The notes beneath the pieces are model-generated. The model saw only the letters and a program-made list of their open reading frames with translations, did not search any database and was not told where the DNA came from. 64,000 nucleotides of DNA from WHSW01 sp963846165 (GTDB lineage Bacteria > Actinomycetota > Thermoleophilia > Solirubrobacterales > 70-9). This document shows positions 50,695-59,547 of this stretch, piece after piece. Made by a program: the position numbers and the translations under genes. Where the stretch lies: positions 186,001-250,000 of the forward strand of contig CAWJUU010000005.1 of assembly GCA_963846165.1 (NCBI GenBank), written 5' to 3'. The first letter of the stretch is position 1; each line of letters begins with the position of its first letter.

Positions 50695-51384
50695 CTAGGG
50701 GTCGGGAACCGCAACGGCGACCCTCTTGAAGGTGCCGACAACCGGCTTGCTCTTGTTCTTCTGGCTGCCGATCGCGAAGCGGATCTTGCGGCCGGGCACC
50801 TGGCCGGGGTTGCCGTCGTTGACCGTGGCGAGCTCCTTGCCGTTGACGAGCGCGCGAATCTCCGCGCCGGAGGCGAGGAGGCGAAGCTGGTTGCGCTGGT
50901 TGACCTTCTTGATCGCGTTGCTGCGCCCCTGGACCGGGAATCCCGCCCCCGCGGGTGAGCGCCGCAGCTCGAAGCGCTTCTTTTGCGGGAAGATCCGCAG
51001 CGAGTAGCCGACCCCGCCGCCGCCGGCTCGGATGCTGATCTCGAGAAAGGCCCCGCCGCGCATCGACTTCGGGGTCTTCTTGAGGATCTTCCCGTCGACC
51101 TTGACGTCGTGGTTGGGCAGCTCGCGGTCACCCTGCACCGGGGGCCGGAACGAGCACGTGGTCGGGCTCTTCTTGACCGCGGCGCGCATCGACTTCGACT
51201 TCTTGCGCCAGTTGCGATCGCAGCGCTTGCCGCCCCCTGCCTTGCCGATCTCGCTGAACTCGACCCGGCTCGAGAAGTTGTTCTGGTAGACCGTGACCAC
51301 GCCCAGCGAGGTCGCAACGCCAACGCTCAGCAGCGCGACCGCTGCTGCGGCGAGGACGATGCGTGTGCGCGTGGGCCTGGTCAT
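50695..51384 (-). CDS. Membrane-anchored or secreted protein, unknown function
   Basis: 229 aa from ATG 51384, where a signal/anchor segment begins (IVLAAAAVALLSVGVATSLGVVTVY). The frame is open upstream but without a recognisable domain. The outer part is lysine/arginine-rich and beta-patterned: NNFSSRVEFSEIGKAGGGKRCDRNWRKKSKS, GAFLEISIRAGGGGVGYSLRIFP, NAIKKVNQRNQLRLLASGAEIRALVNGKELATVNDGNPGQVPGRKIRFAIGSQKN. Two Cys may bond. The last region resembles concanavalin/laminin-G-like carbohydrate-binding folds, but this is only a guess. Confidence 0.6.
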   Translation of the reverse strand: MTRPTRTRIVLAAAAVALLSVGVATSLGVVTVYQNNFSSRVEFSEIGKAGGGKRCDRNWRKKSKSMRAAVKKSPTTCSFRPPVQGDRELPNHDVKVDGKILKKTPKSMRGGAFLEISIRAGGGGVGYSLRIFPQKKRFELRRSPAGAGFPVQGRSNAIKKVNQRNQLRLLASGAEIRALVNGKELATVNDGNPGQVPGRKIRFAIGSQKNKSKPVVGTFKRVAVAVPDP

Positions 51385-51466
51385 CTCGGCTCGGGGCAGG
51401 GTAGCCGCTGGAGAACACTGAACACCGGTGCGGTCAGAAGGGTGCGGTCGCGGAATTTCACCGCGA

Positions 51467-52326
51467 CTACGGGCTCTCAGGCATCGTCCGCGGGTCGCGC
51501 TTGCGCCAGTAGCGCTCGAGGCCGAGCCAGAGCTGCTCCGGCGGGCTCGCCTGGCGCAGGCTACGGGCGACATCGGGTTCGGCGCCTGCGTCGATCTCGG
51601 CCTCGAGCGCGGCAAGGAACGCTTCCCGGTCTCCCGCGCAGGCGCGCTCGGCGCCGAGGCGGAGGCTCTCACGCACGCGGTCGAGCTGGGCGCCGACGTC
51701 CTCGGCGAGCCCGAAGTGCGTCAGGCGCAAGCGCTCGGGGCGCAACGCCTCGATTCGCTCGGTCGACTCGAGCCAGGCTTCGACGTCGATCTCCGGCGGG
51801 GGCGTCGGCGCCACCGTGTGGTCGCCGGGGGGATCCGCACCCCCGCCATGTCGCCCACATACGCGTCGCCGGCCTCGAGGTCCAGGTAGCAGAGGTGGTG
51901 GCTCGCGTGGCCGGGCGTGTGCTCGACGCGGAAGCCCTCGACCTCCTCCCCGCCGGCAAGCGCGACCACGTTGCGCTCGGGCACCGGCGCGATCTCACCC
52001 CAGAGCCGCACCATGTTCTGCTCGCCGTAGACCCGCCCCGCGCTGGCGATCAGCCGTGAGGGTTCGATCAGGTGCGGGGCGCCGACCTCGCTGACGTAGA
52101 CGCGCAGGTCCGGGAAGCGGCGCACGAGCACCCCTGTCGCCCCGGCGTGGTCGAGGTGGATGTGGGTGAGCAGCAGGCCGCGCGGCGGCTCGCCGAGCTC
52201 GTCGATCCAGTTCTCGAGCGCCGAGGCCGGCCCCGGGTCGACGATCAGCCCGCGCACCAGGTGCGCCGCGATCACCCGCTCGCGGCCGAGGTGCATGACG
52301 TCGATCACGCGAGGCACGCTGGGCAC
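51467..52326 (-). pseudogene. Metallo-beta-lactamase-fold hydrolase, frameshifted
   Basis: Start uncertain among GTGs (52326 chosen). Reads VIDVMHLGRERVIAAHLVRGLIVDPGPASALENW, the zinc motif THIHLDHAG, and HTPGHASHHLCYLDLEAGDAYVGDMAGVRIPP. At a run of G (about 51835, plus strand) one base is missing; the next frame continues with TVAPTPPPEIDVEAWLESTERIEAL...LTHFGLAEDV to 51467. A zinc hydrolase of the glyoxalase-II-like/MBL superfamily, substrate unknown. Divergent from the mutase gene. Confidence 0.8.
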
Positions 52327-52369
52327 GCTACCCGTCCGCACCCCCTCGCTACCTGGGACAATCACGCCC

Positions 52370-54379
52370 ATGAGCGAGCATCGCCTGCCCGAGCCCGATC
52401 GCCCCTGGGTGATGCGCACCTACGCCGGGCATTCGGACGCCCGGCGCTCGAACGAGCTCTACCGGCGCAACCTCGCCAAGGGCCAGACCGGCCTCTCGGT
52501 CGCCTTCGACCTGCCGACGCAGACCGGCTATGACCCCGACCACGTGCTCGCCCGCGGCGAGGTCGGCAAGGTCGGCGTCTCGATCGCGCACAAGGGCGAC
52601 ATGCACACGCTCCTCGACGGCATCCCGCTCGACGAGATGAACACCTCGATGACGATCAACGCAACCGCCGCCTGGCTGCTCGCCCTCTACGTCACCGTCG
52701 CCGACGAGAACGGGGTCGAGCGCACCGCGCTCAACGGCACGACCCAGAACGACATCATCAAGGAGTACCTCTCGCGCGGTACCTATGCCTTCCCCCCCGG
52801 CCCCTCGATGCGGCTGATCGCCGACACGGTCGCCTTCGCCGTCAACGAGATCCCGAGCTGGAACCCGACCAACGTCTGCAGCTACCACCTCCAGGAGGCG
52901 GGGGCGACGCCGGTGCAGGAGATCGCCTACGCGATGTCGACCGCGATCGCCGTGCTCGACGAGGTCAGGGCGCGCGGGCAGGTCGCCGAGCCCGACTTCC
53001 CGAAGGTCTTCGGCCGGATCTCGTTCTTCGTCAACGCCGGCGTCCGCTTCATCGAGGAGCACGCGAAGCTGCGCGCGATGGCGGAGCTCTGGGAGCAGAT
53101 CGGGCGCGAGCGCTACGGCGTCACCGAGCCGAAGCTCCTGCGCCTGCGCTACGGCGTGCAGGTGAACTCCCTCGGGCTGACCGAGGCGCAACCCGAGAAC
53201 AACGTGCAGCGGATCGTGCTCGAGGCACTCGCGGTGACGCTCGGCCGCAACGCCCGCGCACGGGCGATCCAGCTCCCGGCCTGGAACGAGGCGCTGGGCC
53301 TGCCACGACCCTGGGATCAGCAGTGGAGCCTGCGGATCCAGCAGATCCTCGCCTTCGAGACCGACCTGCTCGCCTACCCCGACGTCTTCGAGGGTTCGAA
53401 GGTGATGGAGGGGCTCGTCGCCGAGCTCGCCGAGGGCGCCCGCGAGGAGATGAAGGTCGTCGCCGACCAGGGCGGGGCGGTCGAGGCGGTCGCCTACATG
53501 AAGGCGCGCCTGGTCGAGTCCCACCGCGAGCGGATCGCGAGGATCGAGCGCGAGGAGATCAAGGTCGTGGGCCAGAACTGCTTCACCGAGACCGAGGACT
53601 CACCGCTGACCGCGGGCGCCGACGGCGGCATCCTCACGCCCGACCCCGAGGTAGAGCGTGAGCGCCGCGAGGCGCTCGAGCGCTGGAAGGCGGACCGCGA
53701 CGAGGCCGCGGCCGAGCGGGCGCTCGAAGCGCTCGCCGGCGCCGCCCGCGACGAGTCGCAGAACATCATGCCGGCGACGATCGAGGCCGCGAAGGCCGGG
53801 GTCACGACCGGCGAGTGGGCCGGCGCGTTGCGCGAGGTATTCGGTGACTATCGCGCGCCCACGGGCGTCGGCGCGGCCTCGGCCGGCGGTGACGAGGCGC
53901 AACTCGCCGCCGTGCGCGAACGGGTCATCGAGCTTTCCGAGCGGATCGGCCACCGGCCACGGATCCTGGTCGGCAAGCCGGGGCTCGACGGCCACTCCAA
54001 CGGCGCCGAGCAGATCGCCGTCCGCGCCCGCGACGTCGGCATGGAGGTGATCTACCAGGGCATCCGGCTGACGCCCGAGCAGATCGCCGCCTCCGCGGTC
54101 GAGGAGGACGTCGACGTCGTCGGGCTCTCGATCCTCTCCGGCTCGCATCTCGAGCTGATCCCCGAGACCATCCGCCTGCTTCGGGCGCAGGGCGTGGACG
54201 CGCCGGTCGTCGTCGGCGGCATCATCCCGACCGCGGACGCGGTCGCGCTCCGCGAGGCCGGAGTGGCACGCGTGTATACGCCGAAGGACTTCGACGTCAA
54301 CAGGATCATGGACGAGATCGTCGACCTGGTGTCGGATCGCAGCAAGGCCGGCTCGCCGGCGGTGGCGGGGAGCACGTAG
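52370..54379 (+). CDS. ecm: Ethylmalonyl-CoA mutase (B12-dependent, MeaA/Ecm type)
   Basis: 669 aa. Catalytic TIM-barrel part: MRTYAGHSDARRSNELYRRNLAKGQTGLSVAFDLPTQTGYDPDH, DEMNTSMTINATAAWLLALY, NGTTQNDIIKEYLSRGTYAFPP and NNVQRIVLEALAV. The C-terminal B12-binding domain has KPGLDGHSNGAEQIAVRARDVGMEVIYQGIRLT with the DxHxxG cobalt-ligand motif. The DIIKEYLSRGTYAFPP and AHKGDMHTLLDGIPLDEMNTS patterns match Ecm rather than the two-subunit methylmalonyl-CoA mutase, and ccrA is 5 kb upstream. It turns (2R)-ethylmalonyl-CoA into methylsuccinyl-CoA. No cobalamin riboswitch was recognised upstream. Confidence 0.92.
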   Translation: MSEHRLPEPDRPWVMRTYAGHSDARRSNELYRRNLAKGQTGLSVAFDLPTQTGYDPDHVLARGEVGKVGVSIAHKGDMHTLLDGIPLDEMNTSMTINATAAWLLALYVTVADENGVERTALNGTTQNDIIKEYLSRGTYAFPPGPSMRLIADTVAFAVNEIPSWNPTNVCSYHLQEAGATPVQEIAYAMSTAIAVLDEVRARGQVAEPDFPKVFGRISFFVNAGVRFIEEHAKLRAMAELWEQIGRERYGVTEPKLLRLRYGVQVNSLGLTEAQPENNVQRIVLEALAVTLGRNARARAIQLPAWNEALGLPRPWDQQWSLRIQQILAFETDLLAYPDVFEGSKVMEGLVAELAEGAREEMKVVADQGGAVEAVAYMKARLVESHRERIARIEREEIKVVGQNCFTETEDSPLTAGADGGILTPDPEVERERREALERWKADRDEAAAERALEALAGAARDESQNIMPATIEAAKAGVTTGEWAGALREVFGDYRAPTGVGAASAGGDEAQLAAVRERVIELSERIGHRPRILVGKPGLDGHSNGAEQIAVRARDVGMEVIYQGIRLTPEQIAASAVEEDVDVVGLSILSGSHLELIPETIRLLRAQGVDAPVVVGGIIPTADAVALREAGVARVYTPKDFDVNRIMDEIVDLVSDRSKAGSPAVAGST

Positions 54380-54398
54380 GGCACGTGGCGGGGGCAGC

Positions 54399-54995
54399 GT
54401 GAGCCCGCGCCCGATCGAGTTCCCGGTCGCCGGGCTCGAGGACGGGGTCATTCGCCTGCGGCTGATGAGCGACGCCGACATCCCGGCGATCGTCGAGTCG
54501 GTGCAGGACCCGCAGATCCCCCGGTTTACGACGGTCCCCGATCCATACGGGCCCGACGAGGCCCGCCACTGGCAGCGGATGGCGACGGTTGGCATCGACG
54601 CGGGCACCGACCTGCCGACCCTGGTCGTCGAGGCGCGGACCGACGAGCTGCTCGGCGCGGTCGGGCTGCACCGGCTCGATCCCGAGAGCGGTCGGTGCTC
54701 GGCCGGCTACTGGGTCGCCGCGCGCGCCCGCGGGCGTGGGGTCGCCCGGCGGGCGCTGGCGCTGCTCTGCCGCTACGCCTTCGACGAGCTCGAGGTGAAG
54801 CGCATCGAGCTCTGGATCGAGCCCACCAACAGCGCCTCGCTGCGAGTCGCCGAGGCGGTCGGTTTCGCCTGCGAAGGCCTGCTGCGCTCGTTCATGGCGA
54901 TCGGTGGCCGGCGGCGAGACATGCTGATGTACTCGTTGCTGCCCGAGGACGCCGGCCCAGCCACAGGGGCCGCTTGGGGCAACCAGCTCGGGTGA
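54399..54995 (+). CDS. GNAT-family N-acetyltransferase (RimJ/RimL-like)
   Basis: 198 aa from GTG, 19 bases after the mutase. GVIRLRLMSDADIPAIVESVQDPQIPRFTTVPDPY, then acetyl-CoA site GYWVAARARGRGVARRALALLCRYAFDEL and EPTNSASLRVAEAVGFACEGLLRSF, the RimJ/RimL subgroup. Probably acetylates a small molecule or protein N-terminus. Part of the same transcript as ecm by spacing. Confidence 0.85.
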   Translation: MSPRPIEFPVAGLEDGVIRLRLMSDADIPAIVESVQDPQIPRFTTVPDPYGPDEARHWQRMATVGIDAGTDLPTLVVEARTDELLGAVGLHRLDPESGRCSAGYWVAARARGRGVARRALALLCRYAFDELEVKRIELWIEPTNSASLRVAEAVGFACEGLLRSFMAIGGRRRDMLMYSLLPEDAGPATGAAWGNQLG

Positions 54996-55033
54996 GTGGC
55001 CCACATGCAAACCCGGACGCTACGCTGAGGGGG

Positions 55034-55600
55034 ATGAGCGAGCTCAACGGCGACCGCAGTGCCTGGTTGCGGTGCTACCGGTGCTGGTCGACCCGCCTCG
55101 AGGCGCAGGTGCACTACGACGCGATCATCCGCGTCGATCCGGACTCCGGCGAGACGGCCGAGCGGGTCGAGGAGGTCCAGGAGGCCGTCGTCCAGTGCCT
55201 CGACTGCATGCACGACCAGCCCCACCTGGCGATCGAGGAGGGCCACGTGGTCCCGATCGAGGATCGCTGGGAGCGGATGGTCGCCGGAACGCCGTGGGTC
55301 GCATCGTGCACGGTCACCGTCGATCAGGACCTGGTCGAGACCTGCTCGGGCCCCGAGGCGGCCGACAGCCTCACCTACGCGTCGTTCGGCGACCCCGGCA
55401 CGCGCGAGTTCTTCACCCACGTCCGCTTCCACAAGCACGACGAGGAGCGGATCGTCGTCCATCTACTGGTCGAGCTCTACGCCCGCTCGGCCGAGGAGGC
55501 CACCGACGTGCTCGAGGAAGCCTCACGGGGAGTCCTCGAGCTGACCTCACTCGCGGAGGAGTCCCGCCCGCCCGCTCACGCGGTCGAACCACCGCATTGA
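55034..55600 (+). CDS. Zinc-ribbon-like protein, unknown function
   Basis: 188 aa; ATG after GAGGGGG. Two CxxC pairs near the N-terminus (CYRC at ~14-17 and CLDC at ~54-57) suggest a zinc ribbon. The rest is an alpha/beta body with repeated acidic stretches (VQEAVVQCLDC, TCSGPEAADSLTYASFGDPGTREFFTHVRFHKHDEERIVVHLLVELYARSAEEATDVLEEASRG). No family recognised. Cytoplasmic. Confidence 0.7.
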   Translation: MSELNGDRSAWLRCYRCWSTRLEAQVHYDAIIRVDPDSGETAERVEEVQEAVVQCLDCMHDQPHLAIEEGHVVPIEDRWERMVAGTPWVASCTVTVDQDLVETCSGPEAADSLTYASFGDPGTREFFTHVRFHKHDEERIVVHLLVELYARSAEEATDVLEEASRGVLELTSLAEESRPPAHAVEPPH

Positions 55601-55615
55601 GACGGGCCGGCGCCG

Positions 55616-56401
55616 TCAATCGCGGTCGGTGACGTCCCGGCAGGCGCCGATCAGGCGCATTGGCCGACCCTCGGCGTCGCGGATCACCCGCACGTGCGAG
55701 TCGAGCATCCGCACCTCCCCGGTGGGCCGGACGATGCGGTGCCGGCTGCGAACGGCCTCGCCGTGCTCGAGCAGCTGCTCGAGCACTTCGCGGCGCTCGG
55801 CGCGGTCGTCGGGATGGACGGCCTCCACATAGGCCTCGAAGGTGCCCTCGAAGTCTCCGGGCCGGTGGCCGAAGATCCGGTAGAGGTTGTCCGACCAGGT
55901 GACACTGTCGCGAACGATGTCCCACTCGAAGCTGCCGACCCCGGTCAGCTCCTCGGCGGCCCCGAGCTGCGCGTGCCGTGCCCGGTGGAGCTCCGCACTT
56001 CGCTGGAGGTCGGTCAGGTCCATGGTCGCGCCGATCATCCGGACCGGATTGCCGTCGGGGTCGTCCTCGACGCTTCCCCGGCAGAGCACTAGCCGCTCGC
56101 CTCCGGGTTCGCTCAGGAACCGGTACATGACCGTGTGGTCGGCACCGGTGGCGAGTGAGTTCCGAAGGCTGCGCTCGACCCGCGCCCGATCGTCGGGATG
56201 AACGATCGCGAGGTAGTTGTCCCAGGTCGGCTCGAAGTCGGAGTCGACCCCGGCGATCCGATGCAGAGACTCCGACCAGGTGAGCGCGCCGGTGGCCACC
56301 TCCCACTCCCAGCTTCCGACCCGGGCGATTCGCTGCACCTCGGCGAGCTGCGCCTCGCGTCTGCGCAGCTGATCCAGCAGTTCGCTGGTCGTCTCATCCA
56401 T
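55616..56401 (-). CDS. Stand-alone double PAS-domain protein
   Basis: 261 aa made only of two PAS (PAS_3-type) domains, ~20-130 and ~140-258: VGSWEWEVATGALTWSESLHRIAGVD...YLAIVHPDDRARVERSLRN and VGSFEWDIVRDSVTWSDNLYRIFGHRPGDFEGTFEAYVEAVHPDDRAERREVLEQ, each ending MIGATMDLTD or LIGACRDVTD, the usual PAS-PAC junction before a kinase or cyclase. No output domain follows; a stop comes right after TDRD. Either a separate sensor subunit or a truncated histidine kinase/diguanylate cyclase. Confidence 0.82.
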   Translation of the reverse strand: MDETTSELLDQLRRREAQLAEVQRIARVGSWEWEVATGALTWSESLHRIAGVDSDFEPTWDNYLAIVHPDDRARVERSLRNSLATGADHTVMYRFLSEPGGERLVLCRGSVEDDPDGNPVRMIGATMDLTDLQRSAELHRARHAQLGAAEELTGVGSFEWDIVRDSVTWSDNLYRIFGHRPGDFEGTFEAYVEAVHPDDRAERREVLEQLLEHGEAVRSRHRIVRPTGEVRMLDSHVRVIRDAEGRPMRLIGACRDVTDRD

Positions 56402-56410
56402 GAGCGACGA

Positions 56411-56896
56411 TCAGCCTAGCGCCGTTTGCGGCCGCGGTCGAGCCAGGCGCCGGTGCCGGTGGCGGAACAGGAACCGGACCAGCGCCTTTGCGAGCCCACC
56501 CGCGCCGGGAATCCAGGCGACCCCCCGGCGCAGCTCGAACCCGAGCCGGTCGGTCACCCGGCATCCGCGCTCGCCGTCGGGCTCGATCACCCGCTCGTGC
56601 TGCCAGACCCGAAAGGCGAGCGTCTGCGAGCGCTCGAGGAACCGCCTCCCGGGCTCGAGCTCGGCGAGGCAGAGATCGTCGTAGTCGACCGGCAGGACGC
56701 CGCCGAGCAGGATCCAGCTGCGGCCGAGCGGCACACCGGTCTCGACCGTGTCCACGGTCCGGCCGCGCAACCCGGGAGGCATCGTCATCCGCAACCAGGG
56801 GCGCAGCTCGTCGTTGATCCCCTCCTCGGTTACCGCCCGGTCCCAGGCGACGCTTGCCGGGACGCTCAGAGACGAGGACTGCTCGACCGAGTGCAT
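56411..56896 (-). CDS. SRPBCC-family (START-like) protein
   Basis: 161 aa from ATG 56896. Long hydrophobic-pocket fold pattern: SVEQSSSLSVPASVAWDRAVTEEGINDELRPWLRMTMPPGLRG, VPLGRSWILLGGVLPVDYDDLCLAELEPGRRFLERSQTL, ACRVTDRLGFELRRGVAW-like region and a basic C-terminus (FLFRHRHRRLARP). SRPBCC proteins bind lipids or act as cyclases/aromatases; ligand unknown. The stop is 10 bases from the upstream gene of the PAS protein, same strand. Confidence 0.7.
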   Translation of the reverse strand: MHSVEQSSSLSVPASVAWDRAVTEEGINDELRPWLRMTMPPGLRGRTVDTVETGVPLGRSWILLGGVLPVDYDDLCLAELEPGRRFLERSQTLAFRVWQHERVIEPDGERGCRVTDRLGFELRRGVAWIPGAGGLAKALVRFLFRHRHRRLARPRPQTALG

Positions 56897-56923
56897 GCGG
56901 GGATTCGTATATGAATCCTCGTC

Positions 56924-57901
56924 GTGAGCGGGATCGGCGCCTTCATCTCCCCCGGTCGCGACCTCCCGAAGGCGCTCGGGCGCGTCGGCCTCGCCGACCG
57001 GCTCGGGTTCGACGCCGTCTATCTGACCCACATCGCCGGGCGCGACTCGCTGACCACGCTGATGGCCTACGCCGCCGCCAGCGAACGGACCCGGCTCGGC
57101 ACCGGCGTGGTGCCGATCTTCTCGCGCACGCCGGCGACGATGGCGCAGACCGCGGCGACGATCGACGAGTACTCGGGCGGGCGGATGGTGCTCGGCCTCG
57201 GCGTCTCGCACAAGGTCACGGTCGAGAACTGGCACGGGGCGAAGATCGACAAGCCCGTGACCCAGATGCGCGAATACGTCGGCGCGGTGCGGGCGATCCT
57301 GCGCGGTGAGGCGGCGCCGGAGTCCGAGCGCTTTCCGACCAGGTTCGCGTTCATGGGCTACGAGGCGCGCGCCGAGCTGCCGATCTACATCGCCGCGCTG
57401 TCGCCAAACATGATCCGGCTCGCGGCCGAGGTCGCCGACGGGCTGATGCTCTGGCTCTGCTGCCCCTCATACATCGAGAGCACGGTGATCCCGAGCGTCC
57501 GCGAGGGCCTCGAGGCCGCGGGCCGGCCGGCCGACGGCTTCGACGTCGTCGCCGCGGTCCCGTCCGCGCTCACCGACGACGTCGACGAAGCCCGAGCGAC
57601 ATTCCGCCAGGACCTGATCCCCTACGCCTCGCTGCCCTTCTACCGTGCGATGCTCGAATCGTCGGGGTTCGCGGAGGAGATCGCCGCCTTCGACGCCGGG
57701 ATGGCCGCCGGCGACCCCGAGCAGGCGAAGGCCGGGCTCTCGGATCGGATGCTCGCCGAGCTGGCGGGCATCGGCGACAGGGCCGAGGTCCACGCAGCCG
57801 TGCGCCGCTACCAGGACGCCGGCGTCACCTCGCCCTGCATCGGCGGCCTGCCCCGAACCGACTTCGACGCCGCCCTCGAAGTGGTCGCCGAGCTGCTCTG
57901 A
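56924..57901 (+). CDS. F420-dependent LLM-class oxidoreductase
   Basis: 325 aa from GTG. Luciferase-like TIM barrel: GIGAFISPGRDLPKALGRVGLADRLGFDAVYLTHIAGRDSLTTLMAYAAASERTRLGTGVVPIF, TIDEYSGGRMVLGLGVSHKVTVENWHG and IYIAALSPNMIRLAAEVADGLML. The GLGVSH segment and overall pattern fit F420-binding rather than FMN-binding members. It would use reduced F420 to transfer hydride to an unidentified substrate and so is a user of the cofactor made by the 27-34 kb genes. Confidence 0.85.
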   Translation: MSGIGAFISPGRDLPKALGRVGLADRLGFDAVYLTHIAGRDSLTTLMAYAAASERTRLGTGVVPIFSRTPATMAQTAATIDEYSGGRMVLGLGVSHKVTVENWHGAKIDKPVTQMREYVGAVRAILRGEAAPESERFPTRFAFMGYEARAELPIYIAALSPNMIRLAAEVADGLMLWLCCPSYIESTVIPSVREGLEAAGRPADGFDVVAAVPSALTDDVDEARATFRQDLIPYASLPFYRAMLESSGFAEEIAAFDAGMAAGDPEQAKAGLSDRMLAELAGIGDRAEVHAAVRRYQDAGVTSPCIGGLPRTDFDAALEVVAELL

Positions 57902-58413
57902 GCGCCGAGGTCGAGATCCGGGAGGCGACGCCCGCCGACAGCGATCTGATCGCCGACGTCCACGTGCGCTCGTGGCGCCGTGAGCATCTCGCCTGGTTTC
58001 CCGAATCCGGTCTGCAACGAGGCGATCTCGAGTACCGCCGCGCCCAGTGGGCGGAGCTGCTCAACGACGACAGCGATCTCGAGACCTACCTTGGCTTCGT
58101 CGACGGCGAGGCCGCTGGTGTGCTCCGGCTCGGGGTCAGCGCCGAGCCCTCGGAGCCCGGCATCGGTGAGACCCACGCCCTCTACGTCGTCCCTGAGCAT
58201 TGGCACCGCGGGGTCGGCACGGCGCTGATCGCGTTCGGGGAGGAGCGTCTGCGCGAGCTCGGCTTCGACCGCGCAATCGCCTGGGCGTACGAGCTCAACC
58301 CGCGAGCGCTCGACTTCTACGCCGGCCGCGGCTATGAGCGCGGCGAGAGCCTGACGAACCCGCGCGGCGATCACGGCCTGGTCGAGGTGCCGTTTCTCAA
58401 ACGGCTGCTGTGA
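57898..58413 (+). CDS. GNAT-family N-acetyltransferase (CTG start?)
   Basis: The family N-terminus VEIREATPADSDLIADVHVRSWRREHL is fully present, but the only canonical start, GTG 57964, falls inside it. The first possible codon of the conserved frame is CTG 57898, overlapping the previous stop as CTGA, a coupling pattern like ATGA. Acetyl-CoA motif: ALYVVPEHWHRGVGTALIAFGEERL; then ALDFYAGRGYERGESL. About 171 aa. Likely a rare CTG start or a one-base error. Substrate unknown. Confidence 0.78.
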   Translation: MSAEVEIREATPADSDLIADVHVRSWRREHLAWFPESGLQRGDLEYRRAQWAELLNDDSDLETYLGFVDGEAAGVLRLGVSAEPSEPGIGETHALYVVPEHWHRGVGTALIAFGEERLRELGFDRAIAWAYELNPRALDFYAGRGYERGESLTNPRGDHGLVEVPFLKRLL

Positions 58414-58446
58414 CGCGTTGTTCTCGGTATGCGAGAACAACGCGTC
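58412..58446. terminator. Perfect 15-bp hairpin, bidirectional terminator
   Basis: Arms of 15 bp (GACGCGTTGTTCTCG and its complement) around a 5-base loop GTATG, starting at the acetyltransferase stop and ending 15 bases before the convergent amidase stop. Long and perfect, with AT-rich middle; the most convincing terminator structure in the window although no T-run follows. Confidence 0.75.
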
Positions 58447-58460
58447 GAGGGCCTCGGTGC

Positions 58461-59546
58461 CTATGGCGACACGCGCGACCCGCTACCGGCCGATCGGCGC
58501 TCGAGCAGCACGCCGGCGGCGAGAACGAGGGCGTCGCGTCCGGGCGCGGCGACGACCTGCAGCGAGCTCGCCGGGCCCGCGCCCGGGAAAGGCAGCGCCA
58601 GCGCCGGGGCGCCGACGGCGTTGAGCGCGAAGGTGAACGTGATCGCCTGCTCGCGGATCTCGAGCTCGTCGACGTCGGCGGGTGGCGGCGGGATCGGCAC
58701 GGTCGGCGTCAGCAGCAGGTCGAGCTCGGTGAACAGGTCGGCGTAGGCCTCGCGAAGCTCCGCCCGTCGCTGCTCCGCGCGCCCGTACTCGGCGTCGGTG
58801 ACCGCGAGGCAGCGCTCGACCTTGGTCGCGACGTTGGCGCCGTAGAGCTCGCGGTGCTCGCCGAAGAGCCCGGCGTGGGTCTCGGCGACCTCGCGCATGA
58901 ATGCCGGCGCGATGCCATCGGCCGGGGGAAGCTCGACCAGCTCCGCGCCACCGATCTCGACGCCGGCCGCGACGCCAATGCGGAGGTCGGCAAGCGAACC
59001 GGGGCGATCGGGCTCGAAGTCGGTCACGAGCGCGCGCATGATCTCGGCGCAGGTGGCGACGTCGCGCGCCATCGGCCCCGCATGGTCGAAGCTCGGCGCG
59101 AGCGGGAAGCAACCCTCCAGCGAGACGAGGCCGTGGGTCGGCTTGAAGCCGGCGACGCCGCACCACGCCGCCGGGATCCTGATCGAGCCGCCCGAGTCGG
59201 TGCCCAGCGCCCCCTCGCAGAGCCCGGCCGCGAGCGCCGCCGCGCTGCCGCCGCTCGACCCGCCGGCGACCCGCCCGGGCGCGACCGGGTTCGGGACCGT
59301 GCCGAAATGCGGGTTTTGCGAAGTGATCCCGTAGGCGAACTCGTGCAGGTTGGACTTCCCGGTGTTCGACCATCCGGCCTCCTCGAGCCGCCCGACCGCG
59401 TCGGCCGTGCGGTCGGGAATGTGGTCGCGGAAGATCGCCGAGCCGAAGGTGGTCGTCAGCCCGGCGGTCTCGAAGAGGTCCTTGACCGCGAGCGCACGCC
59501 CTTCGCCCGGCGCCGGCGGCCGGGCGAGGAAGATCCCGTTCGGGAC
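58461..59546 (-). CDS. Amidase-signature family enzyme (no canonical start codon)
   Basis: About 361 aa in the conserved frame. Catalytic Lys in LAVKDLFETAG, then the Gly/Ser signature VAGGSSGGSAAALAAGLCEGALGTDSGGSIRIPAAWCGVAGFKPTHG with both Ser residues. C-terminal half: MARDVATCAEIMRALV, LLLTPTVPIPPPP and FALNAVGAPALALPF. It hydrolyses an amide of unknown type. The first ATG in frame (59072) would delete the active site; upstream to about 59546 there is no ATG/GTG/TTG although NGIFLARPP is a plausible N-terminus. Start codon lost or misread. Follows the MaoC gene on the same strand with 1 base overlap region. Confidence 0.8.
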   Translation of the reverse strand, partial: VPNGIFLARPPAPGEGRALAVKDLFETAGLTTTFGSAIFRDHIPDRTADAVGRLEEAGWSNTGKSNLHEFAYGITSQNPHFGTVPNPVAPGRVAGGSSGGSAAALAAGLCEGALGTDSGGSIRIPAAWCGVAGFKPTHGLVSLEGCFPLAPSFDHAGPMARDVATCAEIMRALVTDFEPDRPGSLADLRIGVAAGVEIGGAELVELPPADGIAPAFMREVAETHAGLFGEHRELYGANVATKVERCLAVTDAEYGRAEQRRAELREAYADLFTELDLLLTPTVPIPPPPADVDELEIREQAITFTFALNAVGAPALALPFPGAGPASSLQVVAAPGRDALVLAAGVLLERRSAGSGSRVSP

Positions 59547-59547
59547 C

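Noticed and set aside
52326..52370. Cobalamin riboswitch before the B12-dependent mutase
   Set aside because: Only about 44 bases separate the divergent genes and no B12-box-like sequence was seen.
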